From Desulfobacteraceae bacterium (lineage in GTDB: Bacteria > Desulfobacterota > Desulfobacteria > Desulfobacterales > Desulfosalsimonadaceae): a DNA stretch of 6,870 bases. Below the pieces are notes generated by a model. That model was given only the letters and a program-made list of their open reading frames with translations. It was not told the DNA's origin and ran no database searches. Position numbers and translations under genes: made by a program. Of this stretch, positions 5,678 to 6,870 are shown one piece after another (the stretch's first letter is position 1; every line of letters begins with the position of its first letter). Location of the stretch: positions 1 to 6,870 of the forward strand of contig PUOB01000105.1 in NCBI GenBank assembly GCA_003551985.1, read 5' to 3'.

Positions 5678-6733
5678 ATGCCAGGCAGACCCGGAAACAA
5701 AACCGCCGTTGCCTTAAGCGGCGGTATCGATTCCCTTGTGAGCGCCTTTTTGCTGAAACAAAAGGGCGTTGACATCTTCGGCCTCCATTTTGTCACTGGG
5801 CACGAGTCCGGATCCGGCCGCATCGACCCGCAGCATCGAATTACGCATCTCGCCCGCCGCCTTGACATAAAAATCCATGCCATTGAGATCCATGAAAATT
5901 TTGAAAACCATGTGATAAACTATTTTATCAGCACTTACGCATCCGGTCGCACGCCGAATCCCTGCATGGTATGCAACAGGGAAATCAAGTTCGGGATCAT
6001 GCTCGACTACGCCCACAGCCTTGGGGCCGACCGCCTTGCAACCGGTCATTATGCAAGGACACAGCATCTCGGGGGCGGCCGTTACGGTTTAAGAAAAGGC
6101 ATTGATCCACAAAAAGACCAGAGCTACTTTCTGGCAATGCTGACCCCGGCACAACTGGCCTCGGCCTGCTTTATCCTTGGGGACAAAACCAAGGATGAAG
6201 TACGGCAAATCGCCAGAGAAAACGGCCTTGAACCCTTTTATAAAAATGAAAGCCAGGATATCTGCTTTATCCGGGACAGCGCCTGCCAGGATTTTTTACA
6301 CTCAAGACTTGACAGGGGATATGAAAGCGGTGACATTGTTGATTCAGAAGGCAGGTTGATCGGCCGCCATAACGGGCTGTTTCGCTATACCATCGGCCAG
6401 CGCAGGGGGATCAACTGCCCTGCCCCGGAACCCTACTACGTACTGGATATCGATACAGACCAGAATCGACTGATCGTTGGATTCAGGGATGCGCTATATA
6501 AAAACCGGTGCCGTGTTTCCGGGGTCAACTGGATTATTCCGAAGCCGGGCGGGCCCCTGGACGTAGAAACCCGTATCCGCTACAGACACGAGGCGGTTGA
6601 ATCCGTGCTCACGCCGGAAGGGAGCCACGGGGCGGTCATTGAATTCAAAACCCCCCAGTCGGCGGTCACGCCGGGGCAGGCGGCCGTATGCTACCAGGGG
6701 GATACCGTGGTCGCCGCAGGATGGATCGAATAA
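5678..6733 (+). CDS. mnmA: tRNA-specific 2-thiouridylase MnmA
   Basis: MnmA adenylates U34 at the wobble position of Lys, Glu and Gln tRNAs and replaces the 2-oxygen with sulfur from a persulfide relay. The 351 residues fit the family. The PP-loop is SGGIDS (14-19). GRTPNPCMVCNREIKFG (90-106) contains Cys99, matching the first catalytic cysteine, and GADRLATGHYAR (116-127) follows. Next are QKDQSYFLAML (145-155) and ESQDICFI (191-198) with Cys196, the second catalytic cysteine. RYTIGQRRGI (236-245) begins the C-terminal region, which ends with the TPGQAAVCYQGD barrel segment (331-342). Two features are unusual: Leu20 follows the PP-loop where Ser is common, and the usual MKNW-type segment is replaced by LHFVTGHESGSG (36-47). 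An extra Cys96 makes a CxxC with Cys99. The ATG is seven bases after the ATPase stop with only a weak Shine-Dalgarno, suggesting translational coupling. Confidence 0.94.
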   Translation: MPGRPGNKTAVALSGGIDSLVSAFLLKQKGVDIFGLHFVTGHESGSGRIDPQHRITHLARRLDIKIHAIEIHENFENHVINYFISTYASGRTPNPCMVCNREIKFGIMLDYAHSLGADRLATGHYARTQHLGGGRYGLRKGIDPQKDQSYFLAMLTPAQLASACFILGDKTKDEVRQIARENGLEPFYKNESQDICFIRDSACQDFLHSRLDRGYESGDIVDSEGRLIGRHNGLFRYTIGQRRGINCPAPEPYYVLDIDTDQNRLIVGFRDALYKNRCRVSGVNWIIPKPGGPLDVETRIRYRHEAVESVLTPEGSHGAVIEFKTPQSAVTPGQAAVCYQGDTVVAAGWIE

Positions 6734-6870
6734 TGACGCGCGAACCCATAAAATTCATAACGCTGGGCTGCAAGGTCAACCAGGCTGAATCCGAAGCGCT
6801 CGCATCATTTGCGGGTGCGGGTGCGGGTGCGAATGCGGATGCCGGCTTTGAAACGCGGTTTGCGTCAAAA
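6733..6870 (+). CDS. mtaB: MtaB-like tRNA methylthiotransferase, N-terminal fragment (cut by window edge)
   Basis: Only the first 46 codons are in the window. KFITLGCKVNQAESEAL (7-23) is the opening of the methylthiotransferase (UPF0004) domain. The form TLGCKVNQ with Cys13 as first cluster ligand favours MtaB, which makes ms2t6A37 in tRNA, over MiaB or RimO, which usually read GCQMN or GCPKN there. The radical-SAM and TRAM domains lie beyond the edge. The ATG overlaps the mnmA stop (TAATG), typical of coupled translation. An in-frame ATG at 6721 is an alternative, but the AGGA at 6718-6721 better serves the 6733 start. An Ala-Gly-rich stretch at residues 27-38, encoded by hexanucleotide repeats, interrupts the region where relatives proceed straight to a GF-containing helix. 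Confidence 0.85.
   Translation, partial: MTREPIKFITLGCKVNQAESEALASFAGAGAGANADAGFETRFASK
6811..6846 (+). repeat. In-frame hexanucleotide repeat inside mtaB
   Basis: Three perfect GCGGGT units (6811-6828) are followed by the degenerate units GCGAAT, GCGGAT and GCCGGC. Each unit adds two codons, so length changes would keep the frame and only lengthen or shorten an Ala-Gly linker. Confidence 0.75.

Overview
The window looks like chromosomal DNA from a sulfate-reducer-type deltaproteobacterium (Desulfobacterota, probably Desulfobacterales). Three signs point there. The elongation factor G is of the spirochaete/planctomycete/deltaproteobacterial type that resembles mitochondrial EF-G1. There is a single-domain cereblon-like (CULT) protein, a family found patchily in proteobacteria. 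Intergenic palindromes are built on a TCGTAAAAAGTCG core that I recall from Desulfobacterales genomes. The taxonomic call is inference; no rRNA or other marker is present.

Layout. Positions 1-1727 (minus strand) hold a glutamine-dependent asparagine synthetase-like gene that runs off the left edge. A 163-base divergent intergenic region follows, with an exact-consensus sigma-70-type promoter (TTGACA-N17-TATAAT, 1829-1857) reading rightward into a 149-residue CULT-domain protein (1891-2340). A roughly 300-base leader with small direct repeats, an inverted repeat and candidate promoters precedes a solitary EF-G gene (2639-4711). Next comes a 257-base gap dominated by a 125-base near-perfect palindrome (4802-4926) and the remnant of a related element. 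The right end is a tight plus-strand operon: a RecA/KaiC-like P-loop ATPase of unknown function (4969-5670), mnmA for tRNA 2-thiolation (5678-6733), and the first 46 codons of an mtaB-like radical-SAM methylthiotransferase (from 6733), which overlaps the mnmA stop by one base.

How the parts fit. The right half is about tRNA and translation: EF-G, s2U34 synthesis by MnmA, and probably ms2t6A37 synthesis by the MtaB-like protein, with an uncharacterised ATPase co-transcribed. The left half pairs an amide-forming synthetase with a divergently transcribed small protein that keeps the zinc cysteines and the three-tryptophan pocket with which cereblon binds cyclic imides. The biological role of bacterial CULT proteins is not established, so this gene is the most interesting item in the window.
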